Source of the DNA: Pyropia yezoensis
Lineage: Eukaryota; Rhodophyta; Bangiophyceae; Bangiales; Bangiaceae
Assembly (NCBI GenBank): GCA_009829735.1
Contig: CM020618.1
Coordinates: 9,205,119-9,269,118, forward strand
Direction of reading: 5' to 3'
Length of the DNA stretch: 64,000 nucleotides
In this document: one piece after another, positions 53,701-62,248 of the stretch
Layout of the letters: each line of letters begins with the position of its first letter
Numbering within the stretch: position 1 is the first letter of the stretch
Program-made: the position numbers and the translations under genes
Notes under the pieces: model-generated
Database searches by the model: none
Told to the model about the DNA's origin: nothing
The model's input: only the letters and a program-made list of their open reading frames with translations

Positions 53701-53817
53701 CGCCCCATGATGGACAATCCACCCCGTGAGCAGGGCACGGGCAACAGTCGGGGCTTCCTTGTTGTCGAGTGCAACGGCCTTGGAGACACGTGTGCCGAGG
53801 TCAATAACGTGGAGAAA
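50734..53817 (-). CDS. Integrase C-part, reverse transcriptase and RNase H
   Basis: Continues in the same frame after the TAG. The second and third integrase acids are in ALLADPGPEFNS and WSNSIVERQNRTLK. The RT domain shows RKARLVVRGLEDPD, RTVDVRTAFLQGMPLDRP, CAYGLTDAPRRWYESV and the catalytic AVHVDDFLFG (VHVDD where YVDD is usual). The RNase H has LFVDASSVKAG, THSSFAAEVYALLEG, DAYTDNLSLYNTL and GQLADALTKAG, so its D, E and D residues are present. The stop lies at 50734-50736 within the 3' LTR. Apart from the two stops upstream, all catalytic residues of pol look intact. Confidence 0.85.
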   Translation of the reverse strand, partial: FLHVIDLGTRVSKAVALDNKEAPTVARALLTGWIVHHGAPRALLADPGPEFNSAVWRVLAERYNIVPLSTAAQAHWSNSIVERQNRTLKTMVVRMAADRPGANGQELLDLACYAKNSMGQHGGATPYQLMNGTTTRVPTAMTDALPALGDRRVPGDEALHRHLDLLHSARLAHTRAEVDASLRRALGRNASNVPVANLSVGDAVYFWTDGLGFGRGGWQGPAHVTDVAVAKDEVRLQYGHQWVNRPSSQVRPAHQTGAPSPAPPTDTAPLPTTRTTVTRSQPYDTPMGEPSDPAPAADTGTSPVNPTTQDSEQVEAPPRPVPDDLQARTDDMMAKVRAALDRIEAEPSKPAPAPATDRPTSVWEGRTRGAARRVHFAATAPPPTTPARRAFTALVAFRSKQEQEDYAVRLFGMRCCQTNKDNNGQRDERLRHVEDAMTAIFTGPDTLEAALRRSGVATHHAFITRREMRRRSEISISEEGNAFEDAIMSELAAWADLAVYTEVPYEGQTVLLTRWVLTINEPDTPTCPPQRKARLVVRGLEDPDRDNVDSTAPTASRATFRVALSAMATHGFVPRTVDVRTAFLQGMPLDRPHAVFVQPPLHAKVPAGIVWKLRKCAYGLTDAPRRWYESVFKLMTALGLQRSTLDHGLFTSHHDGVLRLVIAVHVDDFLFGSTPEAVSSFEEAVRKAFATGPTKSGSFTFTGVRVGTEMDEDTGRLTIRADQEPYVDTIDAIDIRPERKAEPDARLQREELTSYRRATGALLWATGQTMPYLSCAATTLARRFGNAVVRDLTVANRVIRAAKAARPLPLLFLPLRGQQRLRLFVDASSVKAGVPTAHTGFAIFATSGSVMPGPMPPDTPMTLLLYTSHRQRRVTHSSFAAEVYALLEGVREALELAAIHAHIHEGDEYRLAPIDAYTDNLSLYNTLDADGVVQPKEVGAAVQELREFYHGGSISTITWLRAHGQLADALTKAGRDTLLQRTLRSGRFGVRLSNNDYLTKSSTATQPDRTAAGRVYSGQDAPDDGRM

Positions 53818-55050
53818 CTAGCCAGTGGGCGCCACGTGGCCGAGGTCAGACGACAGGGTGTCATTGAATTTGAGTTCACGTGGCAGTGTCACGAGCGGGC
53901 GCGTCGGGCGCGGCGCGGTCTTCTTGCATACGTCACACTGTGCGACCGCTCGCGTCACGGCGTCGTACACCTCCTTGTCCGTCGTACCCGCTTGACGCAG
54001 GAGGGAGTGGAGCCGTGTGGCCGAGCAGTGGCCGTACGGCGAGTGGAGCTTGGCGGCTTGGCGGTCAAGCGCCTCGGTGTCCTTGTGCAGGGCAGCCTCG
54101 GTGGCCGTGAGCGAGAACGCACGGAGAGCGGCAAGGGCCGGGTCGGTGGACGCCCCAGCAGGGAGGCACCATGCCTTTCCTTTGTCCGTACGCGGCACCA
54201 CCACGTCGGTCGTGGGGGCGGCTGCAGCTTCCGGCATGGCGGGCTCCGGCACGGCGGGCTCCGTGGTGACGAGGGCAACAACCTCCTTGGGCGGGGTCGG
54301 TGCCGACTGCACCGGGGACTTCGACATGCGCTTCTTCTTCTTGCCAAAGGCGCTGAACGTGAGGTGGCCGGCCTCCGACATCACCAGCGGGATGGTCACC
54401 GCGAGAGCGGACACCTGCATGGAGCACCCGGCCACGTCAAGAATGACCCCCAGCGACGCCATCATCTTCCTGCTCATGAGCATGGGCAGGTGGCCGGCCA
54501 CGACCCACGTGGCTACCAGGCAGGGCTGATTGCCGATACGGAGCGGCAGGGTGACGCGCTCGAAGGCACGCTGCGTGTGACCGCCGCCGAAGGTGAACAC
54601 CGCGGCGGCTTCCTCGGAGGTGATCATGGAGCGCATGTACGGGGACAGGCGGCTGACATATGCGGCGACCCATGCGGCACCCGCGATGGTGGATGTGGCG
54701 CCGATGTCCAAGATAACGTCGCCGGTGCGTGCCCCCAGGCCCGTCGCGTCCTTGCCTTCCGCCAGCAGCACTAGGTGCGCCGTCTTGTGCGAGACGAACG
54801 CCTCTTCGCCGGTGGGGGGCCGGTTTGTCGGCGGCGGCACAGGAGGTGTCGCCGAGCTGGCTTCATCACGGATACGCTTGCGGCAGTCCCGGCGAACGTG
54901 GCCGCTCTTCCCGCAGTACCAGCACCCGGCCTGGTCGGTCTTGGCCGGCGCGGAATAGACCTCCGAGCGCGGCGACGTGCGCGCGGTACGGCGGGTGACG
55001 TACGCTTGATGCTCGCCGTATGTCACCACCATCATGGCAGCGTCGGCCGA
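53818..55050 (-). CDS. Nucleocapsid knuckle, protease and integrase N-terminus
   Basis: Open in the gag frame after the TGA; the first ATG is near 55035. It carries a CCHC zinc knuckle (CWYCGKSGHVRRDC), then the aspartic protease core VILDIGATSTIAG. The usual D-S/T-G triad reads D-I-G here, a notable substitution. The integrase zinc-binding H/C region follows (LHSPYGHCSATRLHSLLR, AQCDVCKKTAP), and then the first catalytic aspartate in LSSDLGHVAPTG. A TAG at 53818-53820 interrupts the integrase only a few residues later. Confidence 0.8.
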   Translation of the reverse strand, partial: SADAAMMVVTYGEHQAYVTRRTARTSPRSEVYSAPAKTDQAGCWYCGKSGHVRRDCRKRIRDEASSATPPVPPPTNRPPTGEEAFVSHKTAHLVLLAEGKDATGLGARTGDVILDIGATSTIAGAAWVAAYVSRLSPYMRSMITSEEAAAVFTFGGGHTQRAFERVTLPLRIGNQPCLVATWVVAGHLPMLMSRKMMASLGVILDVAGCSMQVSALAVTIPLVMSEAGHLTFSAFGKKKKRMSKSPVQSAPTPPKEVVALVTTEPAVPEPAMPEAAAAPTTDVVVPRTDKGKAWCLPAGASTDPALAALRAFSLTATEAALHKDTEALDRQAAKLHSPYGHCSATRLHSLLRQAGTTDKEVYDAVTRAVAQCDVCKKTAPRPTRPLVTLPRELKFNDTLSSDLGHVAPTG

Positions 55051-55866
55051 TCACTTGAGGACCTCGCTGCCGCCCCAGAGATCACGCAGCGCCGTAGTGA
55101 CGGCGGTGAGCGAGTCGCTACCCTTGACGGACAGGACGCCAGCGGCCGACATGGTGGTCGCCTGCTTGTGGGTGTCTAGGCCCGCCTGGTCGAGGAAGAT
55201 GGCGGCGGCGGTCTTGTTTGACATCGAGTATCCGTTAACCCGGCACTGTACGAGAGCCTGGCTCATGGCGGCCAAGTACTCTTCCATGGAGCGCGTGCCA
55301 CGGTATAGCGTCTTGAGCGTGCCGTAGGCATCCTGCCCGCGCTGCGCCTCGCTGCCTCCGAAGATGATGCGCAGGCAGTCGAGGAGCATCTTGTAGCCGT
55401 TGGGCTGGGTGAGGTCAGCCACGGACACGTTACGCGCCGCCTCCATAGCGACGCCCGAGAGGGCGAGACGCATGGCGCCGCCCTTCTTGTTATCTGCCAA
55501 GGTTGTCATGTGCGTCCTCAGCTCAACATCTTCCTGGTACTGCAGGTAGCCCTCAGGTCCGGCCCACTCGGGCGCCTTGACGTGCAGGGACTTGAGGCTC
55601 ATCGTGGGCGCGAGCGTCGCGGGATCGGCGCCAACGGTCCCTGTCGCCGTGAGCAGGGCAGTCTTGGCCGCGGCAGCGGCCGCCTCGGCGGCCACCGCCT
55701 CAGCAGCAGCCGCCCGAGCTTTGGTGGCCGCCTCCGTGGCGGCCGCCTCGGCCGCCTGGACCGCCGCCGTGGCAGCGGCGGTCGCGCTGGCAGCCGCATC
55801 CGCGTCGCCCGCCGGCACCGTCTCGTTCACCACGGGAGGAGCCATGGTGTCGTCCGGGTTGGTCAT
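55051..55866 (-). CDS. Gag of the Ty1/copia element
   Basis: 271 aa from ATG 55866 (MTNPDDTMAPP) to TGA 55051. An Ala-rich coiled leader (repeats of AAEA type) is followed by a gag-like helical domain: WAGPEGYLQYQEDVELRTHM, NGYKMLLDCLRIIFGGSE, AYGTLKTLYRGTRSMEEYLA and AAIFLDQAGLDTHKQ. It forms the capsid of the intracellular particle. The next open segment continues in the same frame after the TGA, so gag and pol may be separated by stop-codon readthrough, or the stop may be a mutation. Confidence 0.8.
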   Translation of the reverse strand: MTNPDDTMAPPVVNETVPAGDADAAASATAAATAAVQAAEAAATEAATKARAAAAEAVAAEAAAAAAKTALLTATGTVGADPATLAPTMSLKSLHVKAPEWAGPEGYLQYQEDVELRTHMTTLADNKKGGAMRLALSGVAMEAARNVSVADLTQPNGYKMLLDCLRIIFGGSEAQRGQDAYGTLKTLYRGTRSMEEYLAAMSQALVQCRVNGYSMSNKTAAAIFLDQAGLDTHKQATTMSAAGVLSVKGSDSLTAVTTALRDLWGGSEVLK

Positions 55867-56064
55867 GTTGCCCGGGGAAAAGGACGGTGGTGGTGGAGGG
55901 CTGGGGAGTTGGTCGGTGAGTGCACGCCGTGACGCGGCGGCGCCCGTAGGGACGCCCGTTACGGGACTGGTAGGGTGAGCCGTGGTGCTCACCCGCAAGT
56001 ACCTTCCCGCGTGAGCGAGCGGGAGGAACGGCGCGCCCGGGTGTGGGGATGGCCGTCTGAACAA

Positions 56065-56086
56065 GGTGAGCAACGAGAAGCTACCA
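56065..56086 (-). other. Candidate tRNA primer-binding site
   Basis: Read on the minus strand directly inside the 5' LTR: TGGTAGCTTCTCGTTGCT. The plus strand ends in CTACCA, as a tRNA 3' end would. It is not the TGGTATCAGAGC sequence of many plant copia elements. Confidence 0.55.
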
Positions 56087-56469
56087 TGAGAGAAATCAGT
56101 CGTTCACTTGTTGCCTAGCGTCCTCGGCCCACCAGGTCTCCCCCTCCGTCGTTCTTATACCTGTTCTCTCTTCGTCTCGCCCCTCGTCCCTCGCCCTCCC
56201 GGCGCTCCCGTGCCGGTCAGCGGCTCGCTATGGCGTCGCGTGGCTGCGTCCCTTGCCGGTCAGTGGCTCGCCCTGGCGTCGCGTGGGTGCGGGGTCGTGT
56301 CTGCCCGCGTCCCTTCGCCGTGCTCTTGCCCAGCGTTGCTCCCACGTGGTCGCGCCCGTCCGCGTTGTTGGCTTGTCTGTCTGCCAGCGGGTCGTCGGCC
56401 TTGCTTGCGTGGCGCTGTGCCGGCACAGGCGGAAGGGTCGCTACCGTTCCGACATCTGAATTATTCACA
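56087..56469 (-). repeat. 5' LTR of the Ty1/copia element
   Basis: 383 bp, same length as the other LTR. It should hold the element promoter; no TATA box is obvious. Confidence 0.92.
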
Positions 56470-56640
56470 CCGCCATGCCCCGGGAGCAGAAGAGTTTGTT
56501 GAGCTGCGCGGCTTCCACGGTTGCCTACCGGTGCTCCCGCTCCGCCACCTGTTGACGATCGGAGCGACATCCGTTCCCCCTTGCCGCCGGTGAACGTCTC
56601 TTCCACCCTCGGGCACTCCCGGACCGCGGGCGCGCGCGCC

Positions 56641-57242
56641 ATGGCGGCCACCCGCCGCTGCCGCCTCGCGGCGGTCGCGGTGGTGTCGGCAGCGGCCGCG
56701 GCGGTGGTGATGGTTGCGTCAACCGTAGCAGCGCTCCCATCCACGGGCGCCGCTGTGGCGGTCGCGGCGACCGCCGCCGCCGCCTCTGCGGCCGCCCCAC
56801 CACCGCCACCACTTGGCATGTCCGCCTCCCTCTGGTGCCCTCTAGTACCCACCAAGACACCACCGCTACGGCCGCCGACGCGTCGCCTGCCACCCCACCG
56901 GCCGGGATGTACATGACGGTCGACGGGGAGCTGCAGCCATCCCTCGATGCGCTGCCGCTGGTGCACGCATTTGGCCCGGCCACCGACGCACTGATAGTGG
57001 TGTTCGTGCCCGCCGGCGAGGGAGTCCATTACCGCCCCCCACTTTTCCGGGCTCAACGCGGGCGTGTGCACCGGCGCGGCGGCGGCTGTAGCGCCCCTGA
57101 CGCCCACCAGCGGGCCGGCGGGCGGCTTGGCCGATGTTGCGCGGGTCGGGGATTCTCACCCGTCCCCGACTGAATCATGCCCCCGCTGCAGTGTGACGCC
57201 TCCACCCGGATCGGGGCCGTGCAATTGTACGACCGAGTAGGC
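56641..57242 (+). pseudogene. Putative secreted protein, frame-disrupted
   Basis: ATG 56641 (cgccATGg) gives a good signal peptide (MAATRRCRLAAVAVVSAAAA and further hydrophobic residues). That frame runs into a stop at 56914-56916. The adjacent frame is more protein-like between about 56811 and 57040 (MYMTVDGELQPSLDALPLVH, ATDALIVVFVPAGEGVHY). The original frame resumes with FSGLNAGVCTGAAAAVAPL to a stop near 57240. Two compensating frame changes are implied. No family is recognised. The Ty1/copia element sits 167 bp upstream and may have cut off its promoter. Confidence 0.35.
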
Positions 57243-57645
57243 GGCGAGGGCGTGGCGCTCGGCGCGCTGGTCGAGCGCGCCGGGGGTGGAGGAAGCGTGC
57301 CCCCGCGGTACGGCCGCCAGTGACGTGGCGCCATGGGGCGAGCCGTGAACTGCTGGGGGGACGGGGGCCGACATGGCTCACTGTCTTGTCCTGGTGCCAG
57401 AGGAGGGCCTAAAAGACCAGGCGTGAGAAACGAACCAGAGGAGACTGTCCAACGGAACGAGCAGAGCTACACGCGTAGCAGAGAAACGGCGTCAGTGTAG
57501 CGCTCTGCGCTCGCGAGAACAGCTCTCTAGCCCCTCGCAGCACTCCTAGAAGATGACGAATGGCCGTTCAGTCGGCGTTGGTTAGTCGGTGTCGCCCTGC
57601 ACCGGCGCTGGTGCACCAGCCCCCACATCCCTACTTTTGAAATGA
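57243..57645. other. Intergenic, no gene recognised
   Basis: No exon encoding the missing zinc-binding part of the downstream M16 gene can be seen here. Confidence 0.45.
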
Positions 57646-60600
57646 GGCGGCCAGACGAGCGAGACAAGACTAAAAACGAGCCATGGCGTCAAAGGTCGAG
57701 AACTGTCGCGTTGGTACACCCTTGACCACGAGGCACTCGACCGGTTCGCGCAGTTCTTCATCGTCCCCCTCTTCACCCCCTCGGCGACCGAGCGGGAGGT
57801 GCAGGCGGTGGAGAGCGAGTTCCGCAACTGTCTCCTCAATGATGGCAGCCGCCGGTGTCAGGTGCTGCGGCTGGCGGCCGCACCGGGTCACCCGGCGCGC
57901 AAGTGGGGGGCTGGCAACGCTGCGTCGCTGTGGGACAAGCCCATCACCGTGGGAGTGGACGTGCGCGCGGCGCTGCTCGAGTATCACGGGCGCCACTACC
58001 GCGCGAACCGGATGACACTGGTGCTGGTCGCCCCCGCGCCGCTCGACACGCTGGCGGCGTGGGCCGAGGCGCTCTTTGGGGACATCCCCAACACTCACGC
58101 GCCCGTCGCGGCCGACGCGTACGCGGGGCTGTGCCCGTACGGGCCGGCCGAGACGGGCCGCCGTCTGCTCGTGGTGCCCATCGAGGAGCACCGCTGGCTC
58201 AGCCTCTTCTGGGTTGTGCCCCCGCTTGCGTCGACCTACCTGACCGACCCGGTCGGCTACATCGCGCACCGCTTCAATTATGCTGGACCCGGATCACTCC
58301 TGTCGGCGCTGCGCGCCCACGGCTGGGCGTCGTCTGTGTCTGCGTCCTCGTTTGAGAACGCGACCCACTGGCAGACGGTGCAAGTGTGGGTTGACCTGAC
58401 GCGGGCGGGGGCGGCTGCGCCCGCCCTGGACGCCGTCATCGAGTCCATCTTTGCCTACCTGCGGCTGCTGGAGAAGGAGGGGGTTACCACTCGCACGTAC
58501 CAGGACGCTGCCGACATAGCTCGTTTGTCCTGGACCTATTGTGAGCGGGAGGAGCCCTCCCCGCTGGCGCAGAAGCTTGCCAGGCGGATGCACTTCCTTC
58601 CCCACGAGCACCTGTGTACGGCGGAGAGCCTGTATATGAAATATGACGAGTCGCTCATCCTTGACACCCTGCGTCTGCTGACGCCGGCGGCGGCGGTGAT
58701 CATGGTGTTAGAACCGGCATTCAAGGGCACGACGGACCTGATGGATGAGTGGTACGGTACTGCGTACAGCATGGCCCGCATCCCTGACGTCACCCTGACC
58801 GCCTGGGCCACCACCGCGCCGTGGCCAGAGCTGGCCGTCGGACCGCCCAACGCCTTCATCCCGACAGACCTGGCATTGGTATGCGACGCGCTCGACGGGG
58901 CCGCCGCCGATGGGGGGCTGTCAGCAAAGGCGGCGCAGACGGCGGTACCGACGCGGGTATCAGGGCCGAGTGCAGTGCCCGAGGAGGCCAGCGCGCCACC
59001 CCTGGCAGATTGTAACGGGGACGCAGGTGCGACGGACGTGGCCGTCGCGGGAGACCCCCCGTCGGCGCGCTCCCCTCACCCTGAGGGGGCGAGCGCAACC
59101 TCCGCGGCGCCGCCAGTGTGGGAACCCCCCCTCCTCCTGCCAGTTGTGTCTCCCGCCGACGCAACCTGTTCGGAGCACCCGGTCGTGCTGCGGGACGACG
59201 CCTCCTTGCGGCTGCACTACAAGCTGGACCGGACGTTTCGACGGCCCAAGGCGCGTGTGTGCATCAACCTGGTGACCCCCGCCGTCCATATGAATGCCCG
59301 GTCGTTGGTGTTGGCGATCCTGGCCACCCGCGTGCTGGCCGACGACCTCACCGAGGAGACGTCGGACGTGGCGGACGCCGGCCTCTCGTTCTCTTGCTCC
59401 GCCGTCACTGACGGCTTGCACCTGTCCCTCTGCGGATACACCCACAAGCTGCCGCTGCTGTTGGGGGTGGTGGTTGAGCGGCTGGCACGCTTCCGCGCAG
59501 ACCCGGCCCGCTTTGCCCGCGTCAAGGAGGTGCTCCACCGGGGCTACAAGAATGTGCTCAAAAGGAAGCCGCTGAATCACGCCCGCACGACCGTCTCGAT
59601 GCTGACGTACACGCCCTCCTGGCATTTGACGGACCTGCTGAACGTTTTTGGAGACAGCCCCACCCAGGCCCCCCCTCCGCCTACCCCCGGCGCAGTGACG
59701 GGCGAGGGAGGAACACCCCCGTTTGCGTCACCCCCGCCACCATCCCCTGCAGAGGTGGAGGCGTTTGTGGCCTCTCTGTGGCGGGGTGGCCTGTTCATCG
59801 AAGCTCTTGTCACGGGGAATGTTTCGCCCGAGGGCGCTTGGCCATGATGGCCACCGTCCAGGCGGCCCTCCCTGCCCCTGTCTTGCCGGCGCTCGAAGTT
59901 CCCGCCTGCCGCGTCATTCAGTATCCCGTTCGTCAGACGGTGGTGAGCCGCATTGCTAGCCCGAAGCCTGAGGACCCGAACTCGGCGGTGGTGGCGGTGT
60001 ACCAGCTGGGTCTGGACGGCGACCCCGTCGCGGACGTGACGTTGAGCTTGCTGGCCCACATGCTGTCAGACCGGGTTTTTACCGTCCTCCGTACGGAGCA
60101 GCAGCTGGGATACGCCGTCTCCTCCTGGTGGCAGCGTTTCGCGGGCGTCAATGGCCTGTGCGTGGCGGTGCAGTCACCGTCCGCGTCACCCGAGACGGTG
60201 GCCGCGCGCATCCAGGCGTGCCTCGACGACTTTGGCGCCGTCACCCTTCCCGCAATGGACCCCTCGCCGTTCAAGGTTGCCCTCACCGCGGCGCTGCGGG
60301 AGCCTGACAAGCAGCTGGTGACACAGACGCAGCGGTACTTGGGCGAGATCGCAAACCATACGTATAACTATGGCCGGCGGGAGGCGGAGGCGGCCGCGCT
60401 CGAGGGCGTCGGCACCCCGGCGCTGTGCCGGCTGTGGGCAACCTACCTCGCCGCCGACGCGCCGCAGCGGCGGATGCTCGTGTCGGCGGTGCACCCGCCG
60501 ACGCGCCCCCCGAAGCGGTCGGCGGCAGAGAAGCGAGCGGCGGGGGGTGGCGGGGCGGGCGCTGGCGGGGGGGGCGCCGCCGATGGCGGCGGGGACGGCC

Positions 60601-60731
60601 AGCGGCCGCCCCTTGCGCTCGCCGACGTGGCGGCGCACCCCGGCGTGGTGCGCGCGTTCCGCAACTCGCGGCCGCTCTACCCCGTGTACGGGTACTTCCA
60701 GGTGGGGCCCTCGTCGGAGCCAGATGCCTGA
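57646..60731 (+). pseudogene. M16 peptidase (insulysin-like) without catalytic N-terminus
   Basis: The frame opens at 57646 and joins the M16 family directly at WYTLDHEALDRFAQFFIVPL, followed by AVESEFRNCLLNDGSRR and PLLASTYLTD-type middle motifs. It then continues through the second, third and fourth M16 domains: MARIPDVTLTAWATTAPWPE, RRPKARVCINLVTPAVHMN, EQQLGYAVSSWWQRFAGVN and TQRYLGEIANHTYNYGRRE. The first 130 or so residues of the family, with the HxxEH zinc site, are absent. No in-frame ATG precedes about 58010; the ATG at 57683 (gccATGg) is in another frame. A further frame change near 59835 separates the N- and C-terminal halves, where NVSPEGAWP runs into a stop. It is either a 5'-truncated pseudogene or an inactive homologue missing an upstream exon. 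Low-complexity inserts occur near 58900-59110 and 60530-60600. Confidence 0.75.
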
Positions 60732-61970
60732 GTGCGGGGCGGGGGTGGGGGTGGGAGTGGGGGGCGTGTCGGGGTGGGGGGGGGAGTGGTGTGGGGGGTG
60801 TGGCGCAGGCGGTACCGCCCGCGGGCGACGTCGCCTGCGCCACGCGACTTTGCTTGTGTGCCGCGTGCTTGCGTTCCGAGCGCCCAGACTCTTTTTTTTC
60901 TTTTTGCCTGTTGCTTTGCCTGCGCTTCTTTTTTTTCTTATTTCAACTGTCCTCCGCCACCGCTGCCCCGCAGTGCGCACCTTGCCTCCCACCACATATC
61001 CCCCCAGCATGCCCCAATCCCCCGCCCCCGTCCGTCCATCCTCCCTCCCCCCCCTGTCCCGGAGCTTCCCCCGATGTAACCTCTGAGCCACTTGCAGCAG
61101 CGGGGGCGGCCGCCCCCCCTCCGCCCCCCCCATGGGCGCACGCGTGGCCCCATCGTGCGGTCACGTCCGCTGCTGGCGCGGGGGGTAGGGGAGAGCAGCG
61201 GGGTCTGTCCCCCTCCCGTTCCCCCCCCATTTTGTCTGCTTCTCCCTCTCCTCTTCCTCCCCCCGGACCGCCCGCCCGTCGACAGGTCGGCGCCGGGCGC
61301 TGCCACGACCGCTTTGGGAAGGCAGACGGGAGGTGTGGGGAGGATGTCTGGGGGGTGGTGACCGGGCAGACGCCCGCGGCGTGCCGCCTCACATACCGCC
61401 GCCGACGCGGCACCCGCCGCAGCTGGGAGCGGACAGGCGCAGCTGCCGCGGCCGTCGGCGGTCGGCCGGGGGTGAGGCAGCTTCCGTGGCCGTCTGGACC
61501 GAAGAGCGGCGGGGGGGGGCGTCGGTCGGACTCTCCTCGGTGGGGCCGGCGGCCGTCCCTGGGGAGCCCACCAGCCGGAACATCCGCTGCCTCTCCTCTT
61601 CCTTCCCCAACCGGTCGGCTGCCCGCCCAAGCCGCACGGCGGGGAGGCCACCTCTGGACGAAACACAACGCTGGAGGACGCCGCCGTGGCCTGCCGCTGA
61701 CCCACGTCACAGGCATTCAGCCGGCCCTGTCGGCTCGATGCGGGGCAAGGGGAGCAGGTGGCACCCCGCGGGTGCCGCCCCTGCCGCCATGCCACCCGCA
61801 TGCCTTTCGTTCCTGCGGCCACCCGCCTGGGCTTTCCCCTTCCCGGTTTGGCTCGAGGATAGGGCTTGCCGTCCCCGGCGGTGCGGGTCGAGCTGGGAGG
61901 GGGGAGGCTCTCTCCTACTGCTTGACGGATGGCGTCCAGAGCGACGCTTGCCACCTGCGCGGCACCGTCG
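60732..61970. other. Intergenic, C-rich, no gene recognised
   Basis: A T-rich tract CTTTTTTTTCTTTTT at 60891-60905 lies 160 bp after the upstream stop, with another at about 60929-60937. The long frames at 61000-61980 are Pro/Arg-rich without motifs. Confidence 0.4.
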
Positions 61971-62248
61971 CCGCCAGCTAGGCTTGGGTATCACGGTCCC
62001 AAAACCCGCACGTGACGTGCGATCACGCCCGATCACCCCCGGTCGGGGCGCCTTTCTCAGTGCGTGTCACGCCCAAAGTGGCCCACCTAAAGGGCAGAGC
62101 CACTACAATTCGGGCCAGTCACTGAGATGTAATATTTGTGTCGTATACCTAATTCCTAATCACGTCCCCAATCTTGCGCTTTCTTGCCGCGCGTGACGTG
62201 AGATCTCGCGCTAAATCACGCATGATATCACGCAAAATATGTGATCTA

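Larger units (their letters stand above)
50356..56469 (-). mobile_element. Complete Ty1/copia LTR retrotransposon
   Basis: 6114 bp. Two 383-bp LTRs (50356-50738 and 56087-56469) differ at about 13 positions (roughly 3.4 percent), so the insertion is fairly recent. The 5-bp direct repeat CCGCC flanks it (50351-50355 and 56470-56474). The coding strand is minus, so the 5' LTR is at the right. On that strand the LTR runs TGTG...CTCA. Gag, protease, integrase, reverse transcriptase and RNase H occur in the order that defines Ty1/copia (integrase before RT). All lie in a single reading frame interrupted only by a TGA (55051-55053) and a TAG (53818-53820). It is inserted 167 bp upstream of ATG 56641. 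Confidence 0.92.

Noticed and set aside
53593..54774. 393-codon plus-strand frame
   Set aside because: Antisense to the Ty1/copia protease and integrase, which have clear catalytic motifs.
60425..61981. 518-codon plus-strand frame after the M16 gene
   Set aside because: First part is out of frame with the M16 domain and the rest is Pro/Arg-rich without motifs.
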